DNA of 64,000 nucleotides from Aerococcus sp. 1KP-2016. Lineage in GTDB: Bacteria > Bacillota > Bacilli > Lactobacillales > Aerococcaceae. The stretch covers positions 40,119-104,118 of the forward strand of contig NZ_NEEY01000002.1 of NCBI RefSeq assembly GCF_002252085.1, read 5' to 3'. Below, in pieces: positions 1 to 10,645 of the stretch. A model generated the notes under the pieces. It did not search any database and had not been told where the DNA came from. It saw only the letters and a program-made list of their open reading frames with translations. Each line of letters begins with the position of its first letter. Within the stretch, counting starts at the first letter, position 1. A program made the position numbers and the translations under genes.

Positions 1-121
1 TATAATATTCACCCTACTTTATGCTCTTCGTTTATTTTCACTCAATAAATGATTTGTTACTTCATTGTATGTTTTATGCCACTTAAATCAATTATTTACC
101 CCGATAGTTTTGGCTGTAAAC

Positions 122-153
122 AAAAAAATAGCGGTCCTATGCATAGAACCGCC
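122..153 (-). terminator. Intrinsic terminator of secG
   Basis: A 10-bp stem (131-140 with 143-152) is followed on the minus strand by a run of T (the A run at 122-128). It lies directly after the secG stop codon, so secG is probably not cotranscribed with a gene further left. Confidence 0.85.
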
Positions 154-160
154 TCAAATT

Positions 161-394
161 TTATGCAGATAAGTTTGCGAGTAGTAATGCAATCACCATA
201 AAAGCTAAGCCAAGGATGACTGTAAAACGATTCAATACAGCTTCAAAACCACGTGCTTTTCTCTTCTTACCAAACATGGCATCACCGCCACCAGTTAAGT
301 TGCTTGCACTATTTCCTTTAGATGGTTGTGCAACAACCACTAGAATTAATAAGAAAGCGATAATAATCAAGACTGTCAATAATATATTATACAA
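161..394 (-). CDS. secG: SecG, preprotein translocase subunit
   Basis: The 77-residue product has the SecG layout: an N-terminal membrane helix (about residues 3-22), a short loop with a GGGDAMFG-like stretch (about 36-43) and a second helix near the C-terminus (about 57-75). SecG is a small subunit of the SecYEG channel that assists SecA-driven protein export. The start is TTG at 394, decided by a strong GGAGG site seven bases upstream; no ATG fits. Its own promoter (425-453) and terminator (122-153) make it a single-gene unit. In many Firmicutes secG is followed by rnr, but the 160 bases left of it in this window contain no gene. Confidence 0.93.
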   Translation of the reverse strand: MYNILLTVLIIIAFLLILVVVAQPSKGNSASNLTGGGDAMFGKKRKARGFEAVLNRFTVILGLAFMVIALLLANLSA

Positions 395-424
395 AAGTAC
401 CCCTCCGTTTTGTTCTACACACCT

Positions 425-453
425 ATTTTAACATAAGTATAGGACACTTACAA
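425..453 (-). promoter_or_regulatory. Sigma-A type promoter of secG
   Basis: On the minus strand TTGTAA (448-453) and TAAAAT (425-430) are separated by exactly 17 bases, about 30 bases before the secG start codon. Read from sequence only. Confidence 0.65.
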
Positions 454-482
454 TTTAATGATTATATGTATCGTCATATAAA

Positions 483-512
483 GAAAAAGGGGTTAGGACT
501 TTCATCCCAACC
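483..512 (-). terminator. Intrinsic terminator of the opp operon
   Basis: An 8-bp stem with one wobble pair (491-498 with 505-512) is followed on the minus strand by CCTTTTTC. It closes the oppB-oppC-oppD-oppF unit, 14 bases after the oppF stop codon. Confidence 0.8.
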
Positions 513-525
513 TCGTTTCATTTTA

Positions 526-1476
526 TTATTCACCTTGCGCTGCGCGCATTTTTTTGTATTTCTCAACTTCATTAGGAGAGCAATATACAAAATGGTTTGG
601 TGAAATTTCAACCATTGATTCATCACCATTTAATGGTGCGTGGTTATAGGTAATACGTTGACGGCTACGTTCATAAATTGGGTCTGGCAATGGAATTGCA
701 GATAACAGACTCTTCGTATATGGATGTAAACCGTGGTAGTATAATTCATCTGCATCAGCTAGTTCAACAATTTTACCCATATACATTACTGCGATTCGGT
801 CAGAAATGTATTTCACCATTGACAAGTCATGGGCGATAAATAGGAATGTTAAACCAAATTCTTGTTGAAGTTCTTCAAGCAAGTTTACAACTTGGGCTTG
901 AATCGACACATCAAGTGCAGAGATAGGTTCATCAGCCACAATCATTTTTGGTGCCACTGCAAGTGCACGTGCGATACCAATACGTTGACGTTGTCCACCT
1001 GAAAATTCATGTGGGTAACGAGTTGCATGTTGTGGGTTTAAACCTACTTGTTCTAAAAGTTCAGCAACGCGAGCTTTACGTTCAGCTTTTGTTTTTACTA
1101 AACCATGAATTTCTAAACCTTCAGCAATGATATCTTCAACTTTCATACGTGGATTTAATGACGCATATGGATCTTGGAAGATCATTTGGATATCTTTACG
1201 GAAATCTAACATTTCGTGACGGTTTTTTAGTTTGGCAATATCTTTACCTTCGAAGATGATTTCTCCTGAAGTTGGTTGATAAAGGCGCATTACAGCACGA
1301 CCAGTAGTTGTTTTACCAGAACCTGATTCCCCAACTAAACCGAAAGTTTCACCTTTAAAGATATCAAATGAGATATCATCAATGGCCTTCACTTCACCTT
1401 TAGAGCCGGCACCAAAGTATTGTTTCAAATTTCTTACCTTTAATAAGGGTTCTTGTTCATTAGCCAATTGAGTCAT
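526..1476 (-). CDS. oppF: OppF-type oligopeptide ABC transporter ATPase
   Basis: This 316-residue nucleotide-binding subunit pairs with OppD to energise import of oligopeptides through OppB/OppC. Visible motifs are Walker [10 protein letters not shown] (about 49-57), Q-loop QDPYASLNP (about 101-109), signature FSGGQRQR (about 158-165), Walker B MIVADEP (about 178-184) and the C-terminal oligopeptide-transport extension beginning near [12 protein letters not shown]. It is last in the operon and overlaps the end of oppD by 17 bases. The ATG at 1476 directly abuts its AAGGAG site (no spacer); a TTG nine bases further in (1467) would have normal spacing and give a family-typical MANE N-terminus, so the true start may be 1467. 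Confidence 0.93.
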   Translation of the reverse strand: MTQLANEQEPLLKVRNLKQYFGAGSKGEVKAIDDISFDIFKGETFGLVGESGSGKTTTGRAVMRLYQPTSGEIIFEGKDIAKLKNRHEMLDFRKDIQMIFQDPYASLNPRMKVEDIIAEGLEIHGLVKTKAERKARVAELLEQVGLNPQHATRYPHEFSGGQRQRIGIARALAVAPKMIVADEPISALDVSIQAQVVNLLEELQQEFGLTFLFIAHDLSMVKYISDRIAVMYMGKIVELADADELYYHGLHPYTKSLLSAIPLPDPIYERSRQRITYNHAPLNGDESMVEISPNHFVYCSPNEVEKYKKMRAAQGE

Positions 1477-2635
1477 CTCCTTCCATAGTTTCTGTTGTAA
1501 TTACACCTTCTGTATCTTTAGATGTAACAACTTCAGTATTTTCATCTAATGAAACCTTAGGTGCACCAGCATTGTATCCTTCAGGAATAATACCAGCTTT
1601 TAAGCTTTCATAGATTTTATAACGGCGTTGGATTTCAGCCGGAGCTTCAACCCTAGGCGCGTCTGGATGAAATAACCAAGTAGCAGCTGAATGTGTGTCA
1701 GAAACTTTGAACATTGGTGGTTGCATTTCGTAATCAATTTCCATAGCGTAATCAGAACGTAAAGCAAAGGCGTCCCCTTTTGGTGGATCTAACAAGTCTG
1801 GTGGTGTACCAGGAATTGATACCAATTTACCTTTTGTATCTAATGTAGGCATAGAACCAATCAAGCCCCAAGTATATGGATGTTGTGGATTGAAGAAGAT
1901 TTCATCTACGTCACCATATTCAACGATTTTACCAGCATACATAACCGCAACACGGTCAGCAACGTTCGCAACAACACCCAAATCATGTGTGATAAAGATG
2001 ATTGATGTATCAATTTTTTCTTGTAATTCTTTCATCAATTCTAGGATTTGTGCTTGGATAGTTACATCTAGTGCTGTTGTTGGTTCATCGGCAATCAAGA
2101 TACGAGGATTACATGCCAAAGCAATCGCAATAACGATACGTTGTCGTTGTCCACCTGAAAATTGATGCGGATATTGATTCATACGTTCAGATGCATTGGG
2201 AATACCTACTAAAGTTAGTAATTCTTCTGCACGTTCGTATGCTTCTTTTTTAGATTTGTTTTGGTGAATGATAATTGGTTCAGCAATTTGTTTACCAATT
2301 TTCATTACAGGGTTTAAAGAAGTCATAGGATCTTGGAAAATCATCGCGATGTCTTTTCCACGGATACCTTGCATTTCTTTTTCAGATTTCTTTAATAAAT
2401 CTTCGCCGTTAAAAAGGATTTCTCCACCTTTAACATCAGCGTTATTGGCTAATAATCGCATAATGGTACGTACAGTTACAGATTTACCTGAACCAGACTC
2501 ACCTACGATGGCTAACGTTTCCCCTTGCTTCAAGTCAAAATTCACTTTACGAATGGCTTGAACATCACCAGAATACGTTTTGAAATTAATTTCTAGATCT
2601 TTTACTTCTAAAATATTTTCTGTTTTGTTACTCAA
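1460..2635 (-). CDS. oppD: OppD-type oligopeptide ABC transporter ATPase
   Basis: The second ATPase of the Opp importer has 391 residues: Walker A GESGSGKS (about 45-52), QDPMTSLNP (about 101-109), signature FSGGQRQR (about 159-166) and Walker B ILIADEP (about 179-185). The C-terminal oligopeptide-binding-ATPase region starts at [12 protein letters not shown], where OppD proteins often carry a 4Fe-4S-like region; cysteines are not evident here. A Thr/Glu-rich tail makes it longer than the usual 340-360 residues. The start is TTG with AAGGAG eleven bases upstream. It sits 14 bases after oppC and overlaps oppF, which implies translational coupling. Confidence 0.93.
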   Translation of the reverse strand: MSNKTENILEVKDLEINFKTYSGDVQAIRKVNFDLKQGETLAIVGESGSGKSVTVRTIMRLLANNADVKGGEILFNGEDLLKKSEKEMQGIRGKDIAMIFQDPMTSLNPVMKIGKQIAEPIIIHQNKSKKEAYERAEELLTLVGIPNASERMNQYPHQFSGGQRQRIVIAIALACNPRILIADEPTTALDVTIQAQILELMKELQEKIDTSIIFITHDLGVVANVADRVAVMYAGKIVEYGDVDEIFFNPQHPYTWGLIGSMPTLDTKGKLVSIPGTPPDLLDPPKGDAFALRSDYAMEIDYEMQPPMFKVSDTHSAATWLFHPDAPRVEAPAEIQRRYKIYESLKAGIIPEGYNAGAPKVSLDENTEVVTSKDTEGVITTETMEGDDSIG

Positions 2636-2649
2636 TTCTGCTCAACTCC

Positions 2650-3690
2650 TTAATCATTCGTTTTTGGATCTAGAGCATCACGTAAACCATTTGCTAACAT
2701 GTTAAATGCAATCATGACGATACAGATTACACCTGCTGGGTACCACATTAAATGAGGCAAGAAGCGGAATGTCTTATAACCATCATTAATTAATGTACCT
2801 AATGAAGCATTTGGTGCCGGAATACCTAATCCGATGAAACTCAAGAACGCCTCGAAGAAGATTGCGGACGGAATTGAGAATACTGTTTGGATAATAATGA
2901 TACCTGATAAGTTCGGTAAGATATGGCGGAAGGCAATTTTCCATGCCGCCTCACCCAATGAACGTGCCGCCAAGATATATTCTTGGTTTTTAATTTTCAT
3001 TGTTTGCGCACGTACAACACGCGCCATTGAAATCCATTCAGTGATAGCTAAGGCAATAATAATTGACATAATACCTGGTTCTAACACCAAAAGCATTAAG
3101 ATTACAATTACTAAGTTAGGTACACCAGATAAGATTTCTAAGAAACGCATCATAATGTTATCGATACGGCCACCATTCCAACCAGCGATGATACCGTAAG
3201 GCACACCAATTAATAAGTTGAATAAAGCTGCCATCAAACCGATGAACAATGAAACACGCGTACCATATAGAATACGGGATAATAGGTCACGACCTAATGC
3301 ATCAGTACCTAAATAGTAGTAAACATCTTCTGGTACATTATTCGCAGCGTATTGGTCGATTTCAGTACCAGCTACTGATGATTTACCATCAAACCAAGCA
3401 AAATTTTCCAAACCTGGAATTTTTGGTGGGATGTTAGCAAATTGAACATTTTGTACATTTGGATCAGCTGGAGCGATTACTGGTGCTAAAACAGCTAAAA
3501 TAATGACAATAATTAAAACGATTAATGATAAAATAGCAATTTTATTTTTCTTTAATCGACGCCATGAATCTTGAAGGAAGTTTAATGACTCACCTGCAAT
3601 TTGTTCACGTTCAGCAATATGATCATGTTGTGTAGCTGGGCGGAATTTATCAGCTGGAATAGATGTATATGATTGATTATTTTCAGCCAT
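2650..3690 (-). CDS. oppC: OppC-type peptide ABC transporter permease
   Basis: The 346-residue permease has a cytosolic N-terminal tail (about 1-48), a first membrane helix near 50-72, an extracellular loop with the GTDALGRDLLSRILYGTR motif that marks DppC/OppC proteins, and a BPD_transp_1 core of five further helices with the EAA loop (ARSLGEAAWKIAFRHILPN). It forms the membrane channel with OppB. The ATG is preceded by GGAGG with normal spacing, one base after the oppB stop. Substrate specificity cannot be read from the permease. Confidence 0.93.
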   Translation of the reverse strand: MAENNQSYTSIPADKFRPATQHDHIAEREQIAGESLNFLQDSWRRLKKNKIAILSLIVLIIVIILAVLAPVIAPADPNVQNVQFANIPPKIPGLENFAWFDGKSSVAGTEIDQYAANNVPEDVYYYLGTDALGRDLLSRILYGTRVSLFIGLMAALFNLLIGVPYGIIAGWNGGRIDNIMMRFLEILSGVPNLVIVILMLLVLEPGIMSIIIALAITEWISMARVVRAQTMKIKNQEYILAARSLGEAAWKIAFRHILPNLSGIIIIQTVFSIPSAIFFEAFLSFIGLGIPAPNASLGTLINDGYKTFRFLPHLMWYPAGVICIVMIAFNMLANGLRDALDPKTND

Positions 3691-3691
3691 A

Positions 3692-4636
3692 TTATTCGCC
3701 TCCTTCGTTACTTACTCGAATACGTGGATCAACAATACCGTATAAAATATCTACTAATAATAGCATTGCTACTAACATTGCAGAATAAAGAATTGTTACA
3801 CCCATGATTGTTGGGTAGTCATTTGTTTGGATTGATTTAACGAATTGTTCACCAATACCAGGAATTGCGTAAATATTTTCAACTACCATCGAACCTGTCA
3901 TTAGGGCTACTGTTAATGGACCTAATAATGTTAATAGTGGAATTAAAGCGTTACGAACCCCATGTTTAAATGCTACTGCAGTTCTACTCAAACCTTTTGC
4001 ACGAGCTAATTCGATATAGTCTGAATTCAATACATCAACCATTTCTGTACGAATGAATCGACTTGAGTCAGCCAATGGTGAAATAGCTAAAGCAATTGTT
4101 GGTAGAACAGTTGCGGCAAAAGAACCATCCCATAAAGCGATTGGGAACCAACCTAATTGTACTGCGAATACTAATTGTAGTAATACTGCGAATACGAAGT
4201 TAGGGATAGAACGACCAAGGATGGCTACAAATGTGGCAGTTGAGTCAATCCAAGTGTTTTTGTACATTGCTGAGATCACTCCAAGAATGATACCTAAAGA
4301 AGTACCAAGGATAATCGCTTGAGCACCCAATTGTAAAGATGGGCCGATACGACTACCTAATAATTCAGTTACTGGTGTATTTGAAAATTGGAAAGATACA
4401 CCTAAGTCACCTGTAAATATACCCAACATATAACGGGCATACTGAACAATGACTGGATCATTTAATCCATAACGTTCATTCATGATGATGATTTGTTCTG
4501 CTGATAGTCGGTCCTCATTTTGGAACGGTGTACCAGGTAGAAGCTTCATTAAGAAAAATGTAATTGTTGCAATTAGAAATATTGTTAAGAGCATATAAAA
4601 TACTCTACGAAGTAAATATTTGTAATACGATTTCAA
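3692..4636 (-). CDS. oppB: OppB-type peptide ABC transporter permease
   Basis: The 314-residue first permease of the Opp channel shows an N-terminal helix after a basic start (KSYYKYLLRR), the conserved LPGTPF motif (about 35-40), six predicted helices and the EAA loop ARAKGLSRTAVAFKHGVRNALIP. The start is TTG, seven bases after an excellent AGGAGGTG site. It heads the oppB-oppC-oppD-oppF operon. The upstream gap to the divergent small gene is short, so the opp promoter must lie in about 60-90 bases that also serve the opposite gene. The substrate-binding oppA genes are separate units about 1 kb upstream. Confidence 0.93.
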   Translation of the reverse strand: MKSYYKYLLRRVFYMLLTIFLIATITFFLMKLLPGTPFQNEDRLSAEQIIIMNERYGLNDPVIVQYARYMLGIFTGDLGVSFQFSNTPVTELLGSRIGPSLQLGAQAIILGTSLGIILGVISAMYKNTWIDSTATFVAILGRSIPNFVFAVLLQLVFAVQLGWFPIALWDGSFAATVLPTIALAISPLADSSRFIRTEMVDVLNSDYIELARAKGLSRTAVAFKHGVRNALIPLLTLLGPLTVALMTGSMVVENIYAIPGIGEQFVKSIQTNDYPTIMGVTILYSAMLVAMLLLVDILYGIVDPRIRVSNEGGE

Positions 4637-4637
4637 A

Positions 4638-4666
4638 TTGCTTCACCTCCTATATTGTGTTAAATT
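4638..4666 (+). promoter_or_regulatory. Candidate promoter of the DUF3899-like gene
   Basis: TTGCTT (4638-4643) and TAAATT (4661-4666) are 17 bases apart on plus. Transcription would start near 4673, which places the ATG at 4667 upstream of the transcript and supports a start codon at 4697. Confidence 0.4.
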
Positions 4667-4696
4667 ATGGACATATTGAAAGGATTTGATCTCACA

Positions 4697-5071
4697 ATGA
4701 TTTATAAACGCTGGAAAAGCATCCTCTTGCTTTTTGCCACGATACCGTTCATTATATCAATTTTTTTGCACGAGGGTATCACTTTATTTTACTTAAGCAA
4801 TAGCTATTTTTACATTAGTGCCTCATTTCTAATTGCCGGAATGTTCGGATTAATCTTAAAAGACGGGACTTTTGACCTATTTCAATATAGCCTGCGTAAA
4901 TGGAGACCTGGTGTTATCGGACAAAAAAATTCAAAAAAAAATGATGATTCCGAGAAAAATGTACAAACATTGTCCCAATCTATTGGTACCTGGTACATTG
5001 GTTTCTTGAAAATCGGTGGTATTTTATTGGCAATTAGCTTAGCTTGTCTCATTACTTATTATTTCATTTAA
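4697..5071 (+). CDS. Small DUF3899-like membrane protein
   Basis: One of very few plus-strand genes. The product (124 residues from ATG 4697, 134 if ATG 4667 is used) has two hydrophobic helices near the N-terminus, a central GTFDLFQYSLRKW segment resembling the DUF3899 family pattern, a short polar Lys/Asp stretch and a C-terminal helix. The function of this family is unknown. I prefer 4697 because the first ATG lacks a ribosome binding site, while AAAGGA lies about 12 bases before the second and the candidate promoter points to a transcript starting after 4667. It is divergent from oppB and followed by its own terminator. Confidence 0.7.
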   Translation: MIYKRWKSILLLFATIPFIISIFLHEGITLFYLSNSYFYISASFLIAGMFGLILKDGTFDLFQYSLRKWRPGVIGQKNSKKNDDSEKNVQTLSQSIGTWYIGFLKIGGILLAISLACLITYYFI

Positions 5072-5079
5072 GACCATAA

Positions 5080-5106
5080 AGGGTGGCATTTAGCCATTCT
5101 TTTTTT
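5080..5106 (+). terminator. Terminator of the DUF3899-like gene
   Basis: An 8-bp stem with two G-T pairs (about 5080-5087 with 5093-5100) is followed by TTTTTT on plus, nine bases after the stop codon. Confidence 0.75.
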
Positions 5107-5450
5107 ATCCTTAATTTTTTAGCTAACAGCTATGCTAACTATTGGCATTCTAACTAGTAATCATGTTAATTTATCTACCTAACTTCTAGTAAGTTGGTGT
5201 AAAGCTAAATCACCCTCCAATTTTCATTTCTCTTCCCTCCACTAGTATTCATTCTCACACTAAGGGATTTACCACTAAATGATGGAAAACAACTCATATC
5301 GCAGTTATTTGCCGATTTTACCTATGAGTGCTAAAAAATAAAATTTTTAAAAAATTGATGATAATATTTTCATATTTTCATCAAAAGCATTACAAATTCT
5401 AACACATCAAACTTTTTACGTCAATATATGTGACATTATCATCATATAAT
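5107..5450. other. Intergenic region without recognised gene
   Basis: About 340 AT-rich bases between two convergent terminators (plus at 5080-5106, minus at 5451-5480). I see no open frame with a ribosome binding site and no RNA fold I recognise; it is probably spacer between convergent units. Confidence 0.6.
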
Positions 5451-5480
5451 AAAAAAACCTACCTTTACAGGTAGTTTTTT
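5451..5480 (-). terminator. Terminator of the first oppA gene
   Basis: A 6-bp stem CTACCT/AGGTAG (5459-5464 with 5469-5474) has T runs on both strands, so it can stop transcription from either side; it lies 30 bases beyond the oppA stop codon. Confidence 0.8.
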
Positions 5481-5507
5481 ATATTACTGTGGTAATTTCA
5501 TTCGAAA

Positions 5508-7199
5508 TTATTCAGCTTTTGAAGCCCATTTGAATGAAGTAGAAGCACCAACTTGGTGATGAACTACACCTTCAACTGTAGGTTGTTGTAAGTAAGCACC
5601 GAAACGTTGGTAAAGTGGTGCAATACCAGCATCTTCTAAGATGATTGATTCAGCAGAAACTAGGTCAGCCCAACGAGCATCTAAGTCTTCTGTTTCACCA
5701 GCTGCACTAGCGATCAATGCATCGTATTCTTCGTTAGAGTAACCAGAGTTGTTGTTACCACCATCTGTGATGAACAATTCTAAGTAGTTAATTGGGTCAG
5801 CGTAGTCAGCACCCCAACCTGCAACTTGTAAATCGTAATCTTGAGAGTTGTCAGCAGCGATACGGTTCTTGAATGGTTGTGCAACGATTGATACTTCTAA
5901 TCCAGGTAAGTTTTCTTGTAATTGACCTTGGATGTATTCAGCAGAACGTTGTGCATTTTCAGTATCATCAACTAATAATTCGATGCTAACTGAGTCTGTA
6001 CCTAATTCTTCTAAACCAGCTTTGAAAGCTTCTTGAGCAGCAGCTACATCATAAGTTAAGAATTCAGCTGCAGCAGCAGAGTCTTCACGGAAGTCTGCAC
6101 CAGTTGATGGGTTAAATGCTAATCCTTCTGGAACGAGGTAGTCTGCAGGTTTAGAACCATTTTGTAGTACTTGATCAGCAAATGATTGTTTATCAATTGC
6201 TTTAGCAACTGCAGTACGGATGTTTTTGTTAGCTAACGGTGTTTCTTCACCATTACGTTCTTGGTTCATCTTCAAGTAGAATACTGTTGATTCAGGTGCG
6301 TTAGCCATGTTAGGGTCACCTTCACGTGCTGCAACATATTCACCAGAAACAGTTGTGTAATCAATTTCACCACTATCAAACAAGTTGATTGCAGTAGATG
6401 TTTCTTTCAATACTTGGTAGTTTACAGCATCCAATTTAACATTTTCAGCATCCCAGTAAGTATCGTTTTTCACTAATTGCCAGTTTAAGTTAGTACCGTC
6501 CCATCCAGCTAAAGTAAATGGACCATTTGATAATACTGTATCAGAGTTAGTTGCGTAATTTTCGCCTTGCTCTTCAACGTATGCTTGGTTTAATGGGTAG
6601 AATGGCGCCATTGATAGCAAACCTTCTAAGTAAGGTACTGGTTTAGCATAAGTAACTTCTAAAGTCTTGTCATCGACAGCTTTAACACCTAATTCACTAG
6701 GTTCCATTTCGCCATTGATGATTTCTGTAGCGTTTTGAATGATACCATCAGCTAAGTAAGAGTATGACGCTGCTTGATCTGGATTTACTAAGCGTTGCCA
6801 TGCAAACACAAAGTCACCAGCGGTTACAGGGTCACCATTTGACCAGTTAGCGTTCTCTTTGATTTTATAAGTGTAAACTGTGCCATCTTCAGAGATAGTT
6901 GGTTCACCATCTAACATTGCTGGCTCATATTCATTATCAGCATTTTGACGATATAAACCTTCGTTTACATTATTCATCATGTCAAATGAAACTGTATCAG
7001 TTACCATGGTAGTATCCATAGTTGGTAATTCACTACTTGTTGTCCAGTTTAAGACATTTTCCCCAGAAGTTGCAGTAGAACTTGTTGCTGCACTGCTATC
7101 AGATGTAGCTGCGTCGTCGCCACCGTTACCACATGCTGCTAAAACTAAACCAGATAAACCAATCACTGCTAGTGATTTTAAAAGATTTTTTCTTTCCAT
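5508..7199 (-). CDS. oppA: OppA-type peptide-binding lipoprotein (copy 1)
   Basis: The 563-residue extracellular substrate-binding protein delivers peptides to OppBCDF. It has a lipoprotein signal with lipobox LAAC (Cys about 23), an Asp/Ser/Thr-rich linker (about 24-45), then an SBP_bac_5 fold with family landmarks such as YTYKIKENANWSNGDPVTAGDFVFAWQR (here split over residues about 109-136) and a C-terminal GWGADYADPINYLELF-like segment. The ATG follows GGAGG with good spacing. It has its own promoter (7260-7288) and terminator, so it can be expressed above the permease operon. A related copy lies immediately upstream. Confidence 0.93.
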   Translation of the reverse strand: MERKNLLKSLAVIGLSGLVLAACGNGGDDAATSDSSAATSSTATSGENVLNWTTSSELPTMDTTMVTDTVSFDMMNNVNEGLYRQNADNEYEPAMLDGEPTISEDGTVYTYKIKENANWSNGDPVTAGDFVFAWQRLVNPDQAASYSYLADGIIQNATEIINGEMEPSELGVKAVDDKTLEVTYAKPVPYLEGLLSMAPFYPLNQAYVEEQGENYATNSDTVLSNGPFTLAGWDGTNLNWQLVKNDTYWDAENVKLDAVNYQVLKETSTAINLFDSGEIDYTTVSGEYVAAREGDPNMANAPESTVFYLKMNQERNGEETPLANKNIRTAVAKAIDKQSFADQVLQNGSKPADYLVPEGLAFNPSTGADFREDSAAAAEFLTYDVAAAQEAFKAGLEELGTDSVSIELLVDDTENAQRSAEYIQGQLQENLPGLEVSIVAQPFKNRIAADNSQDYDLQVAGWGADYADPINYLELFITDGGNNNSGYSNEEYDALIASAAGETEDLDARWADLVSAESIILEDAGIAPLYQRFGAYLQQPTVEGVVHHQVGASTSFKWASKAE

Positions 7200-7259
7200 A
7201 ATACTTCCTCCATCTTCGAGTCTTCTGACCCAATAAGATATTTATTACAATATGGCAAT

Positions 7260-7288
7260 AATTTACTAGATAATGAATCCGTTGTCAA
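7260..7288 (-). promoter_or_regulatory. Promoter of oppA copy 1
   Basis: On minus, a perfect -35 TTGACA (7283-7288) and TAAATT (7260-7265) are 17 bases apart, leaving a leader of about 55 bases before the ATG. Confidence 0.65.
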
Positions 7289-7340
7289 TCAATTCTTCTC
7301 ATATTTTTCATAGATTATTCATAAAACCCTAATAAACAAG

Positions 7341-7370
7341 AAAACCGCAAGTATTATCACTTGCGGTTTT
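7341..7370 (-). terminator. Terminator of the second oppA-type gene
   Basis: A perfect 8-bp GC-rich stem CCGCAAGT/ACTTGCGG with an ATTATC loop is flanked by A and T runs; it lies 25 bases after the stop codon of the gene at 7396-9039. Confidence 0.88.
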
Positions 7371-7395
7371 TGAATTCATTGTTCAAATATTGTAT

Positions 7396-9039
7396 TTATT
7401 CTGCAGCTTCTAATGTTGCTGTACGTAAATCAAATTCATTACCAACTGATCTGAATGTGATACCAGTTAAATTAGGATTTCTTAATTGTGTTTCTACTTC
7501 TTGGTATAGTGGTACCCACGCAGCATCCTCAACTAAGATATTTTGTGCTTCAACAAAATTTGCCCAACGTGCAGTAGGATCATTGGCGTTTTCCCCACGT
7601 GCAGCTTCAATTTCTGCATCATATGCAGTGTTTGTATAATCCCCACGGTTGTATGGGCCACCTGTTTCTAATAGTTCGAAGAAGTTAATACCATCAGCAA
7701 AGTCAGCTGCCCAACCTGTGATTACCATATCGTAGTCACGTGCATCCTCTTGTGCTAAACGGTTTTTCTTCGGTACATTTTGAAGGTTAACTGTGACACC
7801 TTCCAAGTTATTTTGTACTTGTCCTTGGATATATTGAGTCGTTGTTTTACCTTTTTCATCATCATCACCTAACAGGTTAAGATCTAAAGTTTCAACGCCT
7901 AACTCTTCTTTAGCTAAGTCCCATAAACGCGCTGCTTCTTCTGGATCATATTTATCAGTAATACCTACTTCAGTGACAAAGTCTTCCTCTGTTTCAGGAT
8001 TGAAGATGAAGTTTTCTGGTACGAATGTCGCTACAGCATTAGAACCATCACCAATTACATTTGTTGCTAATTCTTCGTTATTGATTGCATAGTCAATCGC
8101 TTCACGTAAATTTTGGTTTTGGAAAACTTCGTTATTATAGTTAAAGGCCATCCAGTAATTACGTGCTTTTGCTTGTTGTACCGCATTTTCATCGCCTTGG
8201 TATTGTTTAGCAAGTTCACCTGTTAATGGTGCATTATCAATATCCCCAGCTTCAAACAAGTTAACCGCAGTTGAACCTTCTTTGATAACTTGAACATTTA
8301 CTTCATCAATTGCTATGCTGTCAGCATTATAGTAATCAGCATTTTTCTCTAAAGTCCAAGTTAAACCTGTTCCATCCCAGTTTGACATAGTGAATGGTCC
8401 TGAGAATACAATGTTATCAGAGTTTGTTCCATATGCATCCCCTGCTTCTTCAACAAAAGCTTGGTTTTGAGGGTATAATGGCGTAAATGCTAATAAGTTT
8501 TCGATATATGGAATTGGCGTATCAAGTTGAATTTCAATTGTGTAATCATCTAAGGCTTTAACACCTAACTCTTCAACCGGTGCCTCTCCACTCAATACAG
8601 CTTCTGAATTTGCAAATCCAGCCAATAAGTATGAATATGGTGCTGCAGTATCAGGATTTGCTAAACATTGAATGGCATAAACAAAATCATTGGCCGTGAT
8701 AGGATCACCGTTTGACCATTTAGCATCTTCGCGCATCTTGATGGTGTATGTCAACCCATCTTCAGATACTTCAGGTAATGCTTCTGCTAAAGCTGGTTCA
8801 ATTTCATTCATATCATTTTCCCAATAAAGACCGTCTTGAACTTGTCCAATATAATTGGCACTATTCATATCTGTAACCATTACAGAGTCCATTGTAGCGA
8901 TTTCTGTAGGTGCTACATAGTTTACGACTGCTGCCGCTTCTCCATCTGTACCTGAACTCGCTGTTTCGCTACCTGTACCACATGCTGCTAATAATGCAGC
9001 AGTTGCTAATGTTACAATTAAACTTCTTTTTAATCCCAT
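7396..9039 (-). CDS. OppA-type peptide-binding lipoprotein (copy 2)
   Basis: This 547-residue SBP_bac_5 lipoprotein is a clear paralogue of the protein at 5508-7199: the two share order and wording of landmarks such as WSNGDPITANDFVYA, a VNLFEAGDID segment and a C-terminal GWAADFADGINFFELL segment, but differ throughout. The lipobox is LAACGT (Cys about 20). It has its own promoter (9080-9107) and terminator. Two divergent binding proteins next to one permease set suggest that one transporter is fed peptides of different kinds; that is inference. I leave the symbol blank because either copy could be the main OppA. Confidence 0.9.
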   Translation of the reverse strand: MGLKRSLIVTLATAALLAACGTGSETASSGTDGEAAAVVNYVAPTEIATMDSVMVTDMNSANYIGQVQDGLYWENDMNEIEPALAEALPEVSEDGLTYTIKMREDAKWSNGDPITANDFVYAIQCLANPDTAAPYSYLLAGFANSEAVLSGEAPVEELGVKALDDYTIEIQLDTPIPYIENLLAFTPLYPQNQAFVEEAGDAYGTNSDNIVFSGPFTMSNWDGTGLTWTLEKNADYYNADSIAIDEVNVQVIKEGSTAVNLFEAGDIDNAPLTGELAKQYQGDENAVQQAKARNYWMAFNYNNEVFQNQNLREAIDYAINNEELATNVIGDGSNAVATFVPENFIFNPETEEDFVTEVGITDKYDPEEAARLWDLAKEELGVETLDLNLLGDDDEKGKTTTQYIQGQVQNNLEGVTVNLQNVPKKNRLAQEDARDYDMVITGWAADFADGINFFELLETGGPYNRGDYTNTAYDAEIEAARGENANDPTARWANFVEAQNILVEDAAWVPLYQEVETQLRNPNLTGITFRSVGNEFDLRTATLEAAE

Positions 9040-9079
9040 ATTATTCCCTCATCCCTAATTAAATATTAATACTGTTCTC

Positions 9080-9107
9080 ATTTTATCTCATTGAAAATTT
9101 ATGTCAA
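9080..9107 (-). promoter_or_regulatory. Promoter of oppA copy 2
   Basis: On minus, TTGACA (9102-9107) and TAAAAT (9080-9085) are 16 bases apart, about 40 bases before the ATG. Confidence 0.65.
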
Positions 9108-9169
9108 TAAAAAATGATGAATTATTTCACAAAAAATTCGTATTTTCCTATCATAAAATCAAATAAACA

Positions 9170-9200
9170 AAAAAAGCATAGGTAGCGAGCTACCTATGCT
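9170..9200 (-). terminator. Terminator after eno
   Basis: A perfect 11-bp stem (9176-9186 with 9189-9199) is followed on minus by a T run. It closes the glycolytic unit about 50 bases after the eno stop codon. The two-base loop implies the tip pairs open to a normal tetraloop. Confidence 0.9.
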
Positions 9201-9251
9201 TAAATGTTAACTGTCTGAATATTCGTAAGGGACGGAGTATCTTGTATTAAA

Positions 9252-10565
<1,314 letters not shown>

Positions 10566-10608
10566 TTAAATTTAAAGTGATTTCAAATTTGTTACATAAA
10601 TAGTATAC

Positions 10609-10632
10609 CATACCCACTTTTTTGTGGGTATG
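10609..10632. repeat. Perfect inverted repeat between gpmI and eno
   Basis: A 9-bp perfect stem CATACCCAC/GTGGGTATG has a six-base T loop. On minus no T run follows, so it is not a standard terminator. It could be an RNA processing or stability element that lets eno mRNA levels differ from gpmI; that is inference. Confidence 0.6.
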
Positions 10633-10645
10633 TTTATCAGGGTGC

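Noticed and set aside
10595..10632. Promoter of eno inside the gpmI-eno gap
   Set aside because: A TATACT is present, but no acceptable -35 lies 16-18 bases upstream; the hairpin occupies that place.
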